From Planktotalea arctica (GTDB lineage Bacteria > Pseudomonadota > Alphaproteobacteria > Rhodobacterales > Rhodobacteraceae): a stretch of 64,000 bases of DNA. The stretch spans positions 186,001-250,000 of the forward strand of contig NZ_MUHR01000001.1 in the NCBI RefSeq assembly GCF_002105285.1. The letters run 5' to 3'. This document shows positions 1 to 8,070 of the stretch, piece after piece. The stretch's first letter is position 1. Every line of letters starts with the position of its first letter. Under the pieces are notes generated by a model. It made no database searches and had not been told where the DNA came from. It saw only the letters and a list, made by a program, of their open reading frames with translations. Made by a program: the position numbers and the translations under genes.

Positions 1-2
1 CA

Positions 3-248
3 TATCATTCCCACCCGCTACCAAGCCTATTGCCCGATGCAGGCGCGCGCGGCGCCGGCGCTGAATTTCGCCTCTACGCCAGCGATCCCGATGTCGCCGT
101 CGCCAAGGCCGAATCGATGGGGGGACATATCTTGCAAGCACCGAGCAACAAGCCACACGGGCTTCGCGAGGCCTATATACTGTGCGAAAATGGCTATGCG
201 TGGGTGCCCTCGCGTGTCCTGACGCCTGAAGAGAGGGAAGTAAAATGA
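3..248 (+). CDS. VOC (glyoxalase-like) protein, C-terminal fragment
   Basis: The open frame enters from the left edge and ends at a stop at 246-248, so only about the last 81 codons are visible. The tail contains GGHILQAPSNKPHGLREAYI followed by NGYAWVP, the pattern of the last beta strands of vicinal-oxygen-chelate (glyoxalase/bleomycin resistance) domains. Family members bind a metal and act as dioxygenases, isomerases or resistance proteins; the substrate cannot be told here. The stop overlaps the start of the aldolase gene by four bases, so the two are probably co-translated. Confidence 0.7.
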   Translation, partial: YHSHPLPSLLPDAGARGAGAEFRLYASDPDVAVAKAESMGGHILQAPSNKPHGLREAYILCENGYAWVPSRVLTPEEREVK

Positions 249-994
249 GCACCACACGCCCCAATATGGATTACTGGCAGGAGCGGGTCGATCTTGCCGC
301 CGCATTCCGCTGGACCGCGCGCCTGAATATGCACGAAGCGGTGGCGAACCATTTCTCCTTTGCCATCAACGGTGATGGCACGCAGTTCTTGATGAACCCC
401 AACCAGATGCACTTCAGCCGGATCAAAGCATCTGATCTGATCGTGGTCGATGCGAATGATCCAGAGACCTTGAAGGGTCCCGATGCGCCTGACGCGACCG
501 CTTGGGGATTGCATGGTGGCATGCACCGTCATTGCCCACATGCGCGTTGTGCGATGCACGTGCATTCGCCCTTTGCGACGGTGTTGGCGTCTTTGGCGGA
601 TAGCCGCTTGCCGCCGATCGATCAGAACTCTGCAACGTTTTATGATCGTGTGGTCATAGATGAGAATTACGGTGGTCTCGCCTTCGAGGAAGAGGGGACG
701 CGCTGCGCGCAGCTTTTTGATGATCCGAAGAAAAAGGTCATGGTGATGGGCAATCACGGCATTATGATAATCGGCACGACCGTCGCCGAAACCTTCAATC
801 GCCTGTTCTATTTCGAGCGCTCTTGCGAGACCTATATTCGCGCTTTGCAAACGGGCCGGCCCTTGCGCGTTCTGCCCCACGCAATCGCGGAAAAGACCGC
901 GCAGGAACTTGAGACATATCCAGAGCAGGACGCACGGCACTTGGCCGAGCTTAAGGCGATCCTTGACAGCGAGGGAAGCGATTACGCGCGTTAA
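245..994 (+). CDS. Class II aldolase/adducin family protein
   Basis: A 249-residue protein of the zinc-dependent class II aldolase/adducin fold (fuculose-phosphate aldolase type). The H-V-H metal-binding pair is at residues 105-107 in MHVHSPF, and a later GNHG motif supplies a further ligand-type histidine. The acidic residue normally ahead of the HxH pair is not in its usual context, so aldolase chemistry is inferred rather than shown. The start overlaps the preceding VOC gene (ATGA), which suggests one catabolic transcript. Many roseobacter homologues are annotated only as class II aldolase, and the substrate is unknown. Confidence 0.85.
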   Translation: MSTTRPNMDYWQERVDLAAAFRWTARLNMHEAVANHFSFAINGDGTQFLMNPNQMHFSRIKASDLIVVDANDPETLKGPDAPDATAWGLHGGMHRHCPHARCAMHVHSPFATVLASLADSRLPPIDQNSATFYDRVVIDENYGGLAFEEEGTRCAQLFDDPKKKVMVMGNHGIMIIGTTVAETFNRLFYFERSCETYIRALQTGRPLRVLPHAIAEKTAQELETYPEQDARHLAELKAILDSEGSDYAR

Positions 995-1050
995 CGGGTT
1001 CGGGTGAAATACATCTTGAAAGCAACGCCCCGCGCGCGCAGATAGGGCGG

Positions 1051-1917
1051 ATGACACATAAACATCTCCTTTCGCTTGGCCACGGATACTCCGCAAGCGC
1101 GCTTGCGCCGCATTTGCTTGCGCAGGGATTTTCCATCACGGGAACCACGCGTTCAAGCGATAAAATCGCGGCGCTCGAGGCGGCGGGCGTTACGGGCGTT
1201 CTCTGGCCGGGCGGCGATCTGGACGCAGACATCACGCGCGCGACGCATCTCCTTATCTCCCCTGCGCCCACTGGCGATGGCGATCCGGTTCTCGCCGCGT
1301 TTCGCGACCAGATCACGGCCCAAGCGCCCAATCTGGAGTGGGCCGGGTATTTATCGACCACAGGCGTTTACGGCGATGCGCAGGGCGGCTGGGTCGATGA
1401 GACAAGCCCGCTGAAACCCTCGACCAAGCGCGGCCAGATGCGCGTCGATGCGGAGGCTGAGTGGCAATCCATCGCGGGTCTGCCGCTTCATATTTTCCGT
1501 CTTGCCGGCATCTACGGTCCGGGGCGCGGTCCTTTTGCCAAAGTGCGCGCAGGCACGGCGCGGCGCATCCTCAAAGAGGGTCAGGTGTTCAGCCGCATCC
1601 ACGTGGAGGATATCGCAAGAGTGCTGGCCGCGTCCATCGCGCAGCCCCGCCCGGGCGCTGTCTATAACCTGTGCGATGATGATCCCGCCCCGCCACAGGA
1701 CGTGATCGCCCATGCGGCAAAACTGCTTGGTCTGCCGCTTCCTCCCGAGGCGGATTTCGAGAGCGCCGATATGACCCCCATGGCACGCAGCTTTTATGCA
1801 GAAAGCAAACGTGTACGCAATGACCGTATCAAGGACGAGCTGGGGGTGCGCTTGCGGTATCCTGATTACCGCAGCGGCCTTGCGGCCTTGCTCGCGCTAG
1901 AGAGCGCGCCGCGCTAA
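1051..1917 (+). CDS. NAD(P)-binding epimerase-like (extended SDR) protein
   Basis: 288 residues. The N-terminus LSLGHGYSASALAPHLLAQG is a Rossmann nucleotide-binding loop of the atypical extended SDR kind (YeeZ-like). Further hallmarks are YLSTTGVYGD and FRLAGIYGPGRGP around the middle. The family contains NAD(P)-dependent epimerases and reductases, and the substrate of this member is not evident. The last 21 bases overlap the 3' end of the converging PaaX-type gene. It starts 56 bp after the aldolase stop on the same strand, so it could share that transcript. Confidence 0.8.
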   Translation: MTHKHLLSLGHGYSASALAPHLLAQGFSITGTTRSSDKIAALEAAGVTGVLWPGGDLDADITRATHLLISPAPTGDGDPVLAAFRDQITAQAPNLEWAGYLSTTGVYGDAQGGWVDETSPLKPSTKRGQMRVDAEAEWQSIAGLPLHIFRLAGIYGPGRGPFAKVRAGTARRILKEGQVFSRIHVEDIARVLAASIAQPRPGAVYNLCDDDPAPPQDVIAHAAKLLGLPLPPEADFESADMTPMARSFYAESKRVRNDRIKDELGVRLRYPDYRSGLAALLALESAPR

Positions 1918-2703
1918 ACTTGACAGTTCGGGGCGCGCCAAGGCATCCAGCGCCTGCATCACTGCTGCGCGGCAGGTGGTTCCGGCAAAATCCTTGCCGA
2001 AAAGCGCATCGGGGGCGTTCGGCAGTTTTAGGACCAACTTGCGCCAGCGATGCACGATTAGCGCGCGCAGCGTCGCGATCTCGATCTGGCTGAGGGATTT
2101 GAAGCCGCTCGCGTCAAAATCGATCGCGTTCAAACGCGCTGATAGCTCTGCAAAGGCGTCTATTAGAGCGCTGGGCACCAAGGTTTTGCTCAGCCAATCG
2201 GGCACGTCGCCGATAACGCCTTGCACCACAAATGCGCCGGTGGCCTTGCTGCGTAAAATGCCATTTGCAAGGTAGACGCCGGGGGCGACAGTGACATAGC
2301 CCTCCTTGCTGCGCTGCGCGGCTCTTTGGTGTTCTTCGCTGGAAAGAACTGGGGGATAGCATAGCACATGCCAACGTGGGTCTTCGCTTTGTGCGCTTGC
2401 GTAAATTCTGCGGCTGGCGCTGGCGCTTTGTGTGCGCCCCGAAGCGCTCAGGTGGTGCAGGGCTTCGCGTCCGCGCTTTGTTGTCTCCAGCCAGCCCTCG
2501 TTGCGCAAGCGATAAAGCGCGACGCGCATCGCTTCCGGGCGCACCCCTACGGGCGAGAGGATATCGCCAAGCACAGGACCTGAAATGACGTCGCCGGGAT
2601 CCAGCGCAAGATCGCCGAATATGGTGACAATCAGTGACCAAACGCGCAGAGAATCCTTTTCAGTGAGGATCTGGATCGCGCTTTGAAAAGCATCCTGCTT
2701 CAT
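1897..2703 (-). CDS. PaaX family transcriptional regulator
   Basis: 268 residues. The N-terminal winged-helix region includes GVRPEAMRVALYRLRNEGWL at about residues 55-75, and the C-terminal domain carries LIVHRWRKLVLKLPNAPDAL, typical of PaaX repressors of phenylacetate and related aromatic-acid pathways. No paa genes are visible, so its target is unknown. The ATG start lies inside a copy of the dispersed intergenic repeat, whose terminal ATGAAG supplies Met-Lys. Homologues begin at about the same point, so I keep this start. The gene converges on the epimerase-like gene with a 21-bp overlap. Confidence 0.85.
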   Translation of the reverse strand: MKQDAFQSAIQILTEKDSLRVWSLIVTIFGDLALDPGDVISGPVLGDILSPVGVRPEAMRVALYRLRNEGWLETTKRGREALHHLSASGRTQSASASRRIYASAQSEDPRWHVLCYPPVLSSEEHQRAAQRSKEGYVTVAPGVYLANGILRSKATGAFVVQGVIGDVPDWLSKTLVPSALIDAFAELSARLNAIDFDASGFKSLSQIEIATLRALIVHRWRKLVLKLPNAPDALFGKDFAGTTCRAAVMQALDALARPELSSLARRAL

Positions 2704-2735
2704 CTTGCCTCTTAAACTCTCCCCGAAGGGCCGGG
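2698..2735 (-). repeat. Dispersed intergenic repeat, copy 1
   Basis: Read on the minus strand: GCCCTTCGGGG hairpin, GAGAGTTTA, then GGCAAGATGAAG. It is one of seven copies in the window. The ATG within the terminal AAGATGAAG is the start codon of the PaaX-type gene, so the element overlaps coding sequence here. Confidence 0.75.
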
Positions 2736-2748
2736 TCGCAATATGCGA

Positions 2749-4227
2749 TTAGACCGACATGCAGATATATTTCATCTCTAGATAGTCTTCGATTCCGTGA
2801 TGGCTGCCCTCGCGTCCAAGGCCGGATTGCTTGACCCCGCCGAAAGGCGCGACTTCGGTCGAAATGATGCCCGTGTTCACGCCGACGATGCCGTATTCAA
2901 GCGCTTCGGCTACTTTGTAAACGCGGCTGAGGTCTTTGGCGTAGAAATAGGAGGCAAGCCCGAAGATTGTATCGTTGGCCAGCGCTATCACCTCGTCTTC
3001 GTCCTCGAACTTGAACAGAGGCGCGAGGGGTCCGAAGGTTTCTTCGGTAGAAACCGCCATCTCTTTCGTTGCACCTGTTACGATCGTTGGGGCAAAGAAG
3101 TTGCCATCCAGCTCTGCGCCATTGTCGCCCAGAATGACTGTCGCGCCTTTGGCTTTCGCATCTGCGATATGCGCGCGCACTTTGGTGGCTGCCTTGGGAT
3201 TGATGAGGGGGCCAAGGTCTGTGCCATCCTCGAAACCGTCGCCGATCTTCATCGCACCGACGCGCGCAGCGAGCTTTTGCGCAAAGGCGTCATAGACGCC
3301 CGCTTGCACGTAAATGCGGTTGGCACAGACGCAGGTCTGGCCGTTGTTGCGAAATTTGCACATGATCGCGCCCTCGACGGCGGCGTCCAGATCGGCGTCA
3401 TCGAACACGATGAAGGGCGCGTTGCCGCCCAGCTCCATCGAGCATTTCATCACTTGATCTGCCGCCTGGCGCAACAGGATACGGCCCACTTCGGTCGAAC
3501 CTGTGAACGTCAGCTTGCGCACTGCGGGGTTTTCGCAAAACTCTTTGCCGATCTCGCTCGATAGGGTCGAGGGCAGGATATTCAGAACACCCGCAGGAAT
3601 ACCTGCACGCTCGGCCAACACGCCCATCACGAGCGCGGAAAGCGGGGTATCCTCAGCGGGGCGCGCGACCATGGCACAGCCAGCGGCGATTGCTGGCGCG
3701 GCCTTGCGCGCGATCATTGCGTTGGGGAAATTCCACGGCGTGATCGAGGCGGCAACGCCGATGGGCTGTTTGATGACCGTGATGCGTTTGTCAGGCTGAT
3801 GGCCCGGAATAGTCTCGCCGTAGATGCGCTTGGCCTCTTCTGCGAAAAACTCAATAAAGGAGGCACCATAAGCGATTTCGCCTTTGGCTTCGGCCAGTGG
3901 TTTGCCTTGCTCTGCGGTCAGGATAATGCCCAGATCGTCTTGGTTGGCCATCATTAGATCGAACCATTTGCGCATGATGCCCGATCGTTCCTTGCCGGTC
4001 TTCTTGGCCCAGTCCTTTTGTGCGACTTGCGCCTGTGCAATCGCGCCGGCGACCTGTGCGCGGCTTAGATCGGCGACCTTGGCGATCACATCGCCGCGCG
4101 CGGGGTTGATTACATCAAACGTCGCGCCGTTTTCGCCGTCGACCCACTGCCCGCCGATATAGGCTTTGGTCGCCAGCAGGCTGGGGTCTTTGAGCAGCGA
4201 GGCAAGGTTCGTAGGTGTGTCGAGCAT
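2749..4227 (-). CDS. gabD: NAD(P)-dependent succinate-semialdehyde dehydrogenase
   Basis: 492 residues, full length for the aldehyde dehydrogenase superfamily and closest to GabD. It would oxidise succinate semialdehyde to succinate, the last step of GABA breakdown. Visible motifs are TPWNFPNAMIARK (cofactor and oxyanion region), LTFTGSTEVGR, the general-base region MELGGNAPFIVF, and the catalytic cysteine in NNGQTCVCANRIYV. The frame stays open upstream, but the ATG at 4227 is preceded by GGGAG at good spacing and starts where the family starts. It diverges from the creatinase gene across about 230 bp, so joint control is possible. Other semialdehydes cannot be excluded. Confidence 0.9.
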   Translation of the reverse strand: MLDTPTNLASLLKDPSLLATKAYIGGQWVDGENGATFDVINPARGDVIAKVADLSRAQVAGAIAQAQVAQKDWAKKTGKERSGIMRKWFDLMMANQDDLGIILTAEQGKPLAEAKGEIAYGASFIEFFAEEAKRIYGETIPGHQPDKRITVIKQPIGVAASITPWNFPNAMIARKAAPAIAAGCAMVARPAEDTPLSALVMGVLAERAGIPAGVLNILPSTLSSEIGKEFCENPAVRKLTFTGSTEVGRILLRQAADQVMKCSMELGGNAPFIVFDDADLDAAVEGAIMCKFRNNGQTCVCANRIYVQAGVYDAFAQKLAARVGAMKIGDGFEDGTDLGPLINPKAATKVRAHIADAKAKGATVILGDNGAELDGNFFAPTIVTGATKEMAVSTEETFGPLAPLFKFEDEDEVIALANDTIFGLASYFYAKDLSRVYKVAEALEYGIVGVNTGIISTEVAPFGGVKQSGLGREGSHHGIEDYLEMKYICMSV

Positions 4228-4458
4228 GATATTCTCCCAAAGCATGATTGCGGCAGGCAAAGCATGCGCGCACGATCTTGTCCAGAGTGTCGGATTTGGA
4301 ATGGTCTGCGCCGCGAACTGGCGTGCTACGCTGCGCGCAGCTATGCGATGCGTGTTGCGGGCGATGGCGTCGCTCCGTTCGAAACCCGAACGATCCCGCA
4401 TAACTCCTGTCCTGAACGCCGGGACCTCTCTTTGATGCGTCAAAATGGAGGTCACACC

Positions 4459-5667
4459 ATGACTGCACGTCCCGATTTCTACCGTTTTCACAACGGCGAA
4501 AAAGCCCCCCTGCAATTTTCTGATGCCGAGTATGAAGCGCGTCTAAGCAAGCTGCGCAAGATCATGTCCGATATGGACGTTGATGCGGCTGTCTTTAGCT
4601 CCATGCACAACATTTCTTACTATTCTGGCTTTACCTATTGTGCGTTCGGCCGCCCCTATGCGCTGGTTGTCACGCAAGAAACCTCCGTCACTATTTCCGC
4701 CGGAATCGACGCTGGCCAGCCTTGGCGGCGTTGCTTTGGTGACAACATCACATACACGGATTGGCAGCGCGACAACTACTGGCGCGCGATCAAGTCCGTC
4801 GCTGGGACAGGCAAGTCCATCGGCTTCGAGAGCGATCATCTGAGCCTGCTGCAAAAAGCCAAGCTCGACAGTTTTCTTGCGCCCTCTCAGTCTGTTGACC
4901 TCTACGAGGCGACAATGATCCAGCGTATGCACAAATCGGACGCTGAGTTGACCCTGATCCGCGCGGGCGCGGCTGTTGCCGACGTTGGGGGCTTTGCGAT
5001 CAAGGATGCGGTGCGCGTTGGCATTCGTGAAATCGACGTCGCTATGGCAGGCCGCGATGCGATGGAAGTGGAAATTGCGAAACGATTTCCCGACGCGGAG
5101 TACCGCGATACATGGGTTTGGTTCCAGTCCGGCATCAACACGGACGGCGCGCATAACCCTGTCACTTCGCGCAAGCTGGAACGGGGCGATATCCTCTCGC
5201 TCAATACCTTTCCGATGATTTCTGGCTATTACACAGCGCTGGAGCGCACGATGTTCGTGGGCGAAGTGGATGATGCTTCCTTGAAAATCTGGGAGGCAAA
5301 CGTGGGCGCGCATGAGCTGGGTATTTCCCTGCTCAAGCCCGGTGCAAGCTGCGCGGAGGTAACGAACGAGATCAACGAATTCTTTGCCGAGCGTGATCTG
5401 CTTCAGTACCGCACGTTTGGTTACGGTCACAGCTTTGGCGTTCTGTCACACTACTATGGCCGCGAAGCGGGACTGGAATTGCGCGAAGATATCGGCACGG
5501 TTTTGGAAGCGGGTCACGTGATTTCGATGGAGCCGATGTTGACTATCGCGAGCGATCAGCCGGGCGCAGGCGGGTATCGCGAGCATGATATCCTGATCAT
5601 TCACGAGGACGGCAACGAGAACATTACGAAGTATCCGTATGGACCGGATTTCAACGTGGTAGGTTGA
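4459..5667 (+). CDS. Creatinase (creatine amidinohydrolase)
   Basis: 402 residues, pita-bread fold of the M24 family. Creatinase hydrolyses creatine to sarcosine and urea in the cytoplasm. Similarity to Pseudomonas creatinase is high throughout, for example QPWRR, YTDWQRDNY, WFQSGINTDGAHNPVTSRK and RTFGYGHSFGVLSHYYGREA. The histidine of GAHNP is residue 232, the position of the catalytic His in the Pseudomonas enzyme. M24 metal ligands are not expected in creatinases. The start at 4459 is preceded by TGGAGG; the longer open frame upstream is not used. It converges on the amidinotransferase gene. Confidence 0.92.
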   Translation: MTARPDFYRFHNGEKAPLQFSDAEYEARLSKLRKIMSDMDVDAAVFSSMHNISYYSGFTYCAFGRPYALVVTQETSVTISAGIDAGQPWRRCFGDNITYTDWQRDNYWRAIKSVAGTGKSIGFESDHLSLLQKAKLDSFLAPSQSVDLYEATMIQRMHKSDAELTLIRAGAAVADVGGFAIKDAVRVGIREIDVAMAGRDAMEVEIAKRFPDAEYRDTWVWFQSGINTDGAHNPVTSRKLERGDILSLNTFPMISGYYTALERTMFVGEVDDASLKIWEANVGAHELGISLLKPGASCAEVTNEINEFFAERDLLQYRTFGYGHSFGVLSHYYGREAGLELREDIGTVLEAGHVISMEPMLTIASDQPGAGGYREHDILIIHEDGNENITKYPYGPDFNVVG

Positions 5668-5679
5668 TTGGAAAAGGTA

Positions 5680-5701
5680 GTGTGCGTGATATCACGCACA
5701 C
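5680..5701. terminator. Perfect 22-bp palindrome between convergent genes
   Basis: The halves GTGTGCGTGAT and ATCACGCACAC are exact reverse complements. As RNA this gives a 9-bp stem with an ATAT loop in both directions. It sits 12 bp after the creatinase stop and 8 bp from the amidinotransferase stop, so a bidirectional terminator is likely, although no long U tract follows. A protein-binding site is the alternative. Confidence 0.5.
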
Positions 5702-5709
5702 CACTGCGC

Positions 5710-6831
5710 TTACATATTCGGGAAGTAATCTTCGCACTCGCCATCGCGGTAGACATCCGCCGTGCAGCAATGCAGGCCGCCGCCGAACGCATAGGCATCG
5801 CGTAGCTCGACCTCGACCACTTCCATGCCCAGCTTATCCATTTGCTCGGCCTGATAGACCTCGGATTTTTCGACGCAGACTGTCTTGGGATCAAGCACCA
5901 GCACGTTCATCGAAAGCCATGTGGATGAATAGCACAGCGGCGGTGGGGCGTTGTGCGCGGGCTGTGCGGCATCGACAATTTCCCAGCCGTTCCGCTCGAA
6001 CATTGCGCGTTGATCCGCAGGCAAGCGGCGCTGCGGGTTGTTCAGGATCAGACCCGGGCGCAGTGGCGTGAAAGTCGCGTCGATGTGAATCGGATAGGGA
6101 TCACCGGGGAAGTTCACCGTGTGAACACGGTGATCAGGAAAGTGACGGCGCAGCCACTCGATGCCTTTTTCGTTGGTCGTGAAACCATGCTGCACCACGA
6201 GGTCTTTACCAAAGCGTAACACGTCGGCGGCGTCGAAAAGTGGCTCTTCTTCAGTTGTTACGAAAAACTTCGCGGCAGCCCATTCAAGTCGCTTTGCATC
6301 GCCGATCTTTTCGGACAGGTAGTCAGGGTGATAATCCGCGTCCGTCAAGCGCGGCTTAGGCGCGCTTTCGTGGCGAAACTTGGGGTCTTCGTTGAAATAT
6401 TGCTGCATGAGTGGGCGGTAATTCAGATACTCGAACCAGCGGCAGCGATAGGACATCGTCGCCTCCAGCATTTCACGGCCAACGGTTAGCAATACATCGC
6501 GGGGCGGCATACAGCCGAACTGGCTTTGCGTGTGAAAATCAGGCGTTGTCGCGGGCAGCGAATGGTCAATGCAGGTCGGGCGATCCACGCGCAGGCCGCG
6601 CTTTGCCAGCATGCCTGCAAAATTGTCCAAGAGCTCGTTTGCGCGATCAATCGTCTCTTGTGGGCGGCGTCCCCATTGACCGCGCATATCGCTGTCCTCG
6701 GGCACTTTTGCGTCCAGTGCGGGTTCTGCAGGCGGAATGTGGCAATCATCGGCGCGGCCCACGATTACATGCCGTAGCGTGTCCCATTCATTCCAGCTTT
6801 TGACTTCGGTTTTGTCTGGTGACCAGCTCAT
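5710..6831 (-). CDS. Glycine amidinotransferase-like enzyme
   Basis: 373 residues, strongly like L-arginine:glycine amidinotransferase (AGAT), which transfers the amidino group of arginine to glycine to give guanidinoacetate and ornithine. Visible catalytic elements are the aspartate in PLFDAADVLRFGKD, the histidine in PIHIDATFTPL, and the nucleophilic cysteine C355 in GGGLHCCTADV; KWLSMNV-type residues appear as TWLSMNVLVLD. The reaction is reversible, so the enzyme could also recover arginine from guanidinoacetate. Its 3' end faces creatinase, which makes a guanidino-compound role plausible. Other acceptors (lysine, inosamine phosphate) are possible. Confidence 0.85.
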   Translation of the reverse strand: MSWSPDKTEVKSWNEWDTLRHVIVGRADDCHIPPAEPALDAKVPEDSDMRGQWGRRPQETIDRANELLDNFAGMLAKRGLRVDRPTCIDHSLPATTPDFHTQSQFGCMPPRDVLLTVGREMLEATMSYRCRWFEYLNYRPLMQQYFNEDPKFRHESAPKPRLTDADYHPDYLSEKIGDAKRLEWAAAKFFVTTEEEPLFDAADVLRFGKDLVVQHGFTTNEKGIEWLRRHFPDHRVHTVNFPGDPYPIHIDATFTPLRPGLILNNPQRRLPADQRAMFERNGWEIVDAAQPAHNAPPPLCYSSTWLSMNVLVLDPKTVCVEKSEVYQAEQMDKLGMEVVEVELRDAYAFGGGLHCCTADVYRDGECEDYFPNM

Positions 6832-6993
6832 TGCGCGCGTTCCTTCTTGTTTTAACGGGCCTATTTAGCCATCCGACTTCCCATCCGCCATGACATTTGC
6901 GACAGTTACGGAAAATCTTGCAGCAATGTAGATGTAAGCCACATTCACATTGCCTATATCTTAAGTAACGCATTGTAAAACGGGAGAATTTTT

Positions 6994-8070
6994 ATGTCAG
7001 ATTTTGCAAGCCAAGTGGCCGAGTCGCAAAAACAGGTGGCCGAGGCACAATCCAAAATATCAGAACTCAGCAGCCGGATCGAAGTTGCGCGCCAAAAAAT
7101 GAAGGCGGGCGATGACGCGATGATCGACATCGAGAACGCCAATCTTGAAGACGTTCATGCCCACACGGACGTGATGAACGCCAATATAGCTGAGCTGATT
7201 ATGGGGCTGGATGATGTCACGGCGGCGTTCTCAAAAGACTTTGACGAGATGCGCAACAAGACGGGTTGGGAAAGCTTTGTCGGTATTTTTGCGGGTGCGA
7301 AGTCTGACGCAATGCGTCAGGATCGCGTGCGCTCTGCTTCGATTGATGACAAATTGCAGGACCTGATTTCGAAGTCCGATGTGATTACCAAATTGCTAGA
7401 GGGTCAGTTGGCGGTTTTGAATGATCAAAAGACCAAGGTTGAAGTGAATTTGTCTGAAACGCTGGACGAGCGTGAATTCACTGTGGGTGAGTTGGAGGAT
7501 GTGAAGTCCCAGATCATGGCGATGGACCCAAAGATTATCGCGCTTGAGGGCAAGATCGCGGTGGAGCAAGATGCCGCCGCGCGCACCAAGCTGGAAACAG
7601 AGATTGCGGATCTGAACGCCAAGTATAACGAGCTGGTGCAAGAGGAGCAGGTCAAGCTCGCGAAATCCCAAACGCTGGAGCGGTATATCGAAAAGGGCAA
7701 AACCTGGATCGATTCATTGCAGAACCAAGCAGCGACGCAGATGGTACTGATCAACAAGCTGCAAACAGACACGAAGCAGCGGGTTGTTTTGTATGATGCT
7801 CTGACCAAGTCCTTGAAAACCGCGCAGCAGCAGGATGTAGCGCACCGCATCAATGAAATTGGCGTTGAGACAGATCAAGAAGCGCAAACCGCGATGGCCG
7901 CGATTGGCACGGCGACGAACCAGCGTATGGCCGACATGATGGAAGCGCATGAGGATCACATGGTCTTTGCTCGCGATGTTTTGGAAGCCAAGGCGAAGGC
8001 GGACGAGCGTTTCGCACGCCGCTTTGCGCAGATCGTCGAGAAGCATGATAGCAATGCGTATGGTGGGTAA
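6994..8070 (+). CDS. Coiled-coil protein of a conserved AAA+ operon
   Basis: 358 residues, no signal peptide or membrane span. Most of the chain is heptad-rich helix: about residues 5-45 (ESQKQVAEAQSKISELSSRI), 125-240 and 300-350. It has features reminiscent of TelA or PspA-like helical proteins (ERYIEKGKTWIDSLQNQAA), but I cannot assign a family with certainty. GGGAG precedes the ATG. It is the first gene of a same-strand block and its stop abuts the next start (TAA then ATG). A scaffold or membrane-associated filament acting with the AAA+ protein is inference only. Confidence 0.75.
   Translation: MSDFASQVAESQKQVAEAQSKISELSSRIEVARQKMKAGDDAMIDIENANLEDVHAHTDVMNANIAELIMGLDDVTAAFSKDFDEMRNKTGWESFVGIFAGAKSDAMRQDRVRSASIDDKLQDLISKSDVITKLLEGQLAVLNDQKTKVEVNLSETLDEREFTVGELEDVKSQIMAMDPKIIALEGKIAVEQDAAARTKLETEIADLNAKYNELVQEEQVKLAKSQTLERYIEKGKTWIDSLQNQAATQMVLINKLQTDTKQRVVLYDALTKSLKTAQQQDVAHRINEIGVETDQEAQTAMAAIGTATNQRMADMMEAHEDHMVFARDVLEAKAKADERFARRFAQIVEKHDSNAYGG

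Noticed and set aside
194-1096. Minus-strand open frame of 300 codons
   Set aside because: Antisense to the class II aldolase; basic, low-complexity translation without family features.
4264-4458. Upstream extension of the creatinase frame
   Set aside because: The ATG at 4459 has a good ribosome-binding site and aligns with the family start; the extension is basic and unconserved.
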